A stretch of 64,000 bases of DNA, from assembly GCF_001406815.1 (NCBI RefSeq), contig NZ_CVRR01000007.1, positions 1 to 64,000 of the forward strand, read 5' to 3'. Every line of letters begins with the position of its first letter. Within the stretch, counting starts at the first letter, position 1. A program made the translations under genes and the position numbers. The DNA is from Roseburia faecis. Lineage in GTDB: Bacteria > Bacillota > Clostridia > Lachnospirales > Lachnospiraceae. The notes beneath the pieces were generated by a model. It saw only the letters and a list, made by a program, of their open reading frames with translations. It searched no databases and was not told the origin of the DNA. Shown here piece by piece: positions 62,271-64,000 of this stretch.

Positions 62271-63971
62271 ATGAGCGGATTATTGAAATTTATTACCTGC
62301 GGTAGTGTAGACGATGGAAAATCCACACTGATCGGACATATTTTATACGATTCCAAACTGCTTTACGCAGATCAGGAGAAAGCGTTGGAGCTGGATTCCA
62401 AAGTAGGAAGCCGCGGCGGCGCAATCGATTACTCCCTCCTTCTGGACGGACTGATGGCAGAGCGTGAACAGGGTATCACTATTGATGTGGCATACCGTTA
62501 CTTTACAACCGAAAAGAGAAGCTTTATCGTGGCAGATACTCCGGGACATGAGGAGTACACAAGAAACATGGCAGTCGGTGCATCCTTTGCAGACCTTGCC
62601 GTTATCCTTGTGGATGCAAAGCAGGGCGTGCTCGTACAGACCAGAAGACATGCCAGAATCTGTGCACTGATGGGAATCCGTTACTTTGTATTTGCTGTAA
62701 ATAAGATGGATCTTGTCGATTACAGCGAGGAGCGTTTCAAGGAGATCGTTGCACAGATTCAGGAACTTTCCGAGGAACTGCATTTAGCAAGTGTCAAGAT
62801 CATTCCGGTTTCTGCAACCGAGGGTGACAATGTCACCACCCATTCCGACAATATGCCATGGTACACGCAGGAGCCACTGCTTGCTTACTTAGAGAATATC
62901 GATGTGAGCGAAAAGAAGCAGGAAGAAGGCTTCTATATGCCGGTACAGCGTGTCTGCCGTCCGGATCACACGTTCCGTGGTTTCCAGGGACAGATCGAGA
63001 GTGGCGCTGTATCGGTCGGTGATACAATCGTGACTCTGCCAAGCAATGAGCATGCAAAAGTAAAGAGCATTTTAGTCGGAGATAAAGATGCACAGACTGC
63101 AGATGCAGGCCGTCCAGTTACCATCCAGCTTGACAAGGAAGTGGATGTATCCCGCGGATGTGTTCTCGCAAAAGATACGAAGCTTCCGGTCAGCAAGAAA
63201 TTTACCGCAACAATCCTCTGGATGGACGATGAGGAACTGACCGTCGGCAAAGATTATCTCGTAAAACTCGGTACACGTACGATTCCGGGTATCTTAAAGA
63301 ATATCCAGTACAAGATTGATGTCAACACCGGTGAATTTATTCCGGTTGGCCGCCTGCGCAAGAACGAGATTGCGGTCTGCGATCTGGTATTGCAGGAAGA
63401 GATCGTCATTGATGCTTTTGCAAAGCATAAGACATTGGGAGAACTGATCCTGATCGACCGTATTTCCAACATGACCTCCGCATGTGGTGTTGTGGAAAAT
63501 CCAACGCTCGATGAGACGAAAGACTTAAAATGCGCATTTGCCCACGGAAATCTCAAGGCAAACGGAGATATCTTCGAGGAATATTACTATGACCTTGAGG
63601 CGATGAACGTCTTTAAGGTACAGCCTTCCGATAAAACTTACACGATCGGTGATGTGATTCCGGTCAAGGGTGAGACGTATCAGTATCCGGACAGCTTTGA
63701 TGTGGTTGTTCTGCGTGAGCAGGTAGCGGTATCCATCCGTGACCAGAAGGTTACTGCAATTATTCCGCTTGCTGACTTTGCATACAACGATGTGCCTGTC
63801 ATCAACGGCCGTGGATTTGCGGTTCATGTAACAAGTGCCGCAGATGTGGATGCGTTCAAGAAGGAGCTTTCCGCAGAGGGCAGGGAGATCTCTGAGAACT
63901 TCTTTAATAAGTGGGTTGATTTTGAGACTTACCGCCGCATCGTATTTAAGGATGAGCACTGGACAGAATAA
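62271..63971 (+). CDS. cysN: Sulfate adenylyltransferase large subunit (GTPase) with a C-terminal extension
   Basis: A 566-residue EF-Tu-like GTPase: GSVDDGKST (residues 11-19), ADTPGHEEYTRNM and NKMD. E. coli CysN has 475 residues; the extra 100 or so residues at the end (from about 455; DIFEEYYYDLEAMNVFKVQ) contain no P-loop, so this is not a CysC (APS kinase) fusion. The start at 62271 follows GAGGGAGGG. It is the last gene visible; the window ends 29 bp after its stop. Confidence 0.95.
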   Translation: MSGLLKFITCGSVDDGKSTLIGHILYDSKLLYADQEKALELDSKVGSRGGAIDYSLLLDGLMAEREQGITIDVAYRYFTTEKRSFIVADTPGHEEYTRNMAVGASFADLAVILVDAKQGVLVQTRRHARICALMGIRYFVFAVNKMDLVDYSEERFKEIVAQIQELSEELHLASVKIIPVSATEGDNVTTHSDNMPWYTQEPLLAYLENIDVSEKKQEEGFYMPVQRVCRPDHTFRGFQGQIESGAVSVGDTIVTLPSNEHAKVKSILVGDKDAQTADAGRPVTIQLDKEVDVSRGCVLAKDTKLPVSKKFTATILWMDDEELTVGKDYLVKLGTRTIPGILKNIQYKIDVNTGEFIPVGRLRKNEIAVCDLVLQEEIVIDAFAKHKTLGELILIDRISNMTSACGVVENPTLDETKDLKCAFAHGNLKANGDIFEEYYYDLEAMNVFKVQPSDKTYTIGDVIPVKGETYQYPDSFDVVVLREQVAVSIRDQKVTAIIPLADFAYNDVPVINGRGFAVHVTSAADVDAFKKELSAEGREISENFFNKWVDFETYRRIVFKDEHWTE

Positions 63972-64000
63972 TCATTTTATTATGAGAATGGAATCCCTGC

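Noticed and set aside
62271-63971. CysN-CysC (NodQ-like) fusion
   Set aside because: The C-terminal extension has no Walker A motif or APS-kinase signature.
1-64000. CRISPR arrays, rRNA genes and complete tRNA genes
   Set aside because: No regularly spaced repeats, no rRNA-like blocks and no intact cloverleaf were recognised; only the degenerate tRNA-like sequence at 3381-3449.

Overview
The window looks like a chromosomal segment of a motile, anaerobic gut Firmicute of the Lachnospiraceae type (Roseburia/Agathobacter-like). This is inferred from gene content and style: strong GGAGG-type ribosome sites, the mbl-flhO-flhP order with a sigma-D-like promoter, Mgl-type sugar transport and YesMN-type two-component genes. 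The species cannot be named from sequence reading alone.

Region 1 (1-1.65 kb) holds a polysaccharide deacetylase (minus strand) and the native promoter, LexA box and first 89 codons of uvrB.

Region 2 (about 1.65-14.7 kb) is an integrated island that splits uvrB. From left to right it carries a PIN toxin-antitoxin pair, a HEPN-type protein behind a tRNA-like transcript, a relaxase/MobC pair with a nested palindrome that may be oriT, and a graveyard of transposon remnants (IS21 IstA C-terminus, TnpV, a frameshifted small gene). A six-gene defence-like operon follows: AlbA_2/HATPase protein, single-TM DUF6680-like protein, type III Mod, type III Res, a RexA-like protein and a four-TM RexB-like protein. 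The island ends in a tyrosine integrase lacking its N-terminal part. Its right end supplies a new LexA box, promoter, RBS and 5' coding end that are fused in frame to the host uvrB. A repeat of about 240 bp (five mismatches) at both ends marks the recombination.

Region 3 (14.7-30.3 kb) is core genome: uvrB-uvrA, mbl, two flagellar rod genes and a FlgJ-like gene, recD2, a GNAT protein and carAB.

Region 4 (30.3-34.8 kb) mixes small regulators and membrane proteins with a deletion scar that joins a broken histidine kinase to a broken Fe-S protein, followed by a TlpA-like lipoprotein and a DNA glycosylase.

Region 5 (35-45.1 kb) is an Mgl-type sugar ABC transporter (mglB-A-C, the permease with a long coiled-coil N-terminus) followed by an operon of AraC-type response regulator, YesM-type kinase and two further sugar-binding proteins, probably its sensor.

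Region 6 (45.1-52.3 kb) is a patchwork: two copies of a maltose-acetyltransferase-like gene (one broken) flank foreign remnants (Nudix start, SurA_N-like lipoprotein, DUF3847-like and macro-domain fragments) and an HAD phosphatase. Hypothetical, U32-like and TauE-like genes follow.

Region 7 (52.3-64 kb) has azlCD, serine acetyltransferase and an EamA transporter on the minus strand. On the plus strand is a complete sulfate uptake and activation operon: sbp-cysTWA, an AprA/AprB-like APS reductase pair, cysD and cysN, behind a consensus promoter inside an ATTCCTA/TAGGAAT palindrome.
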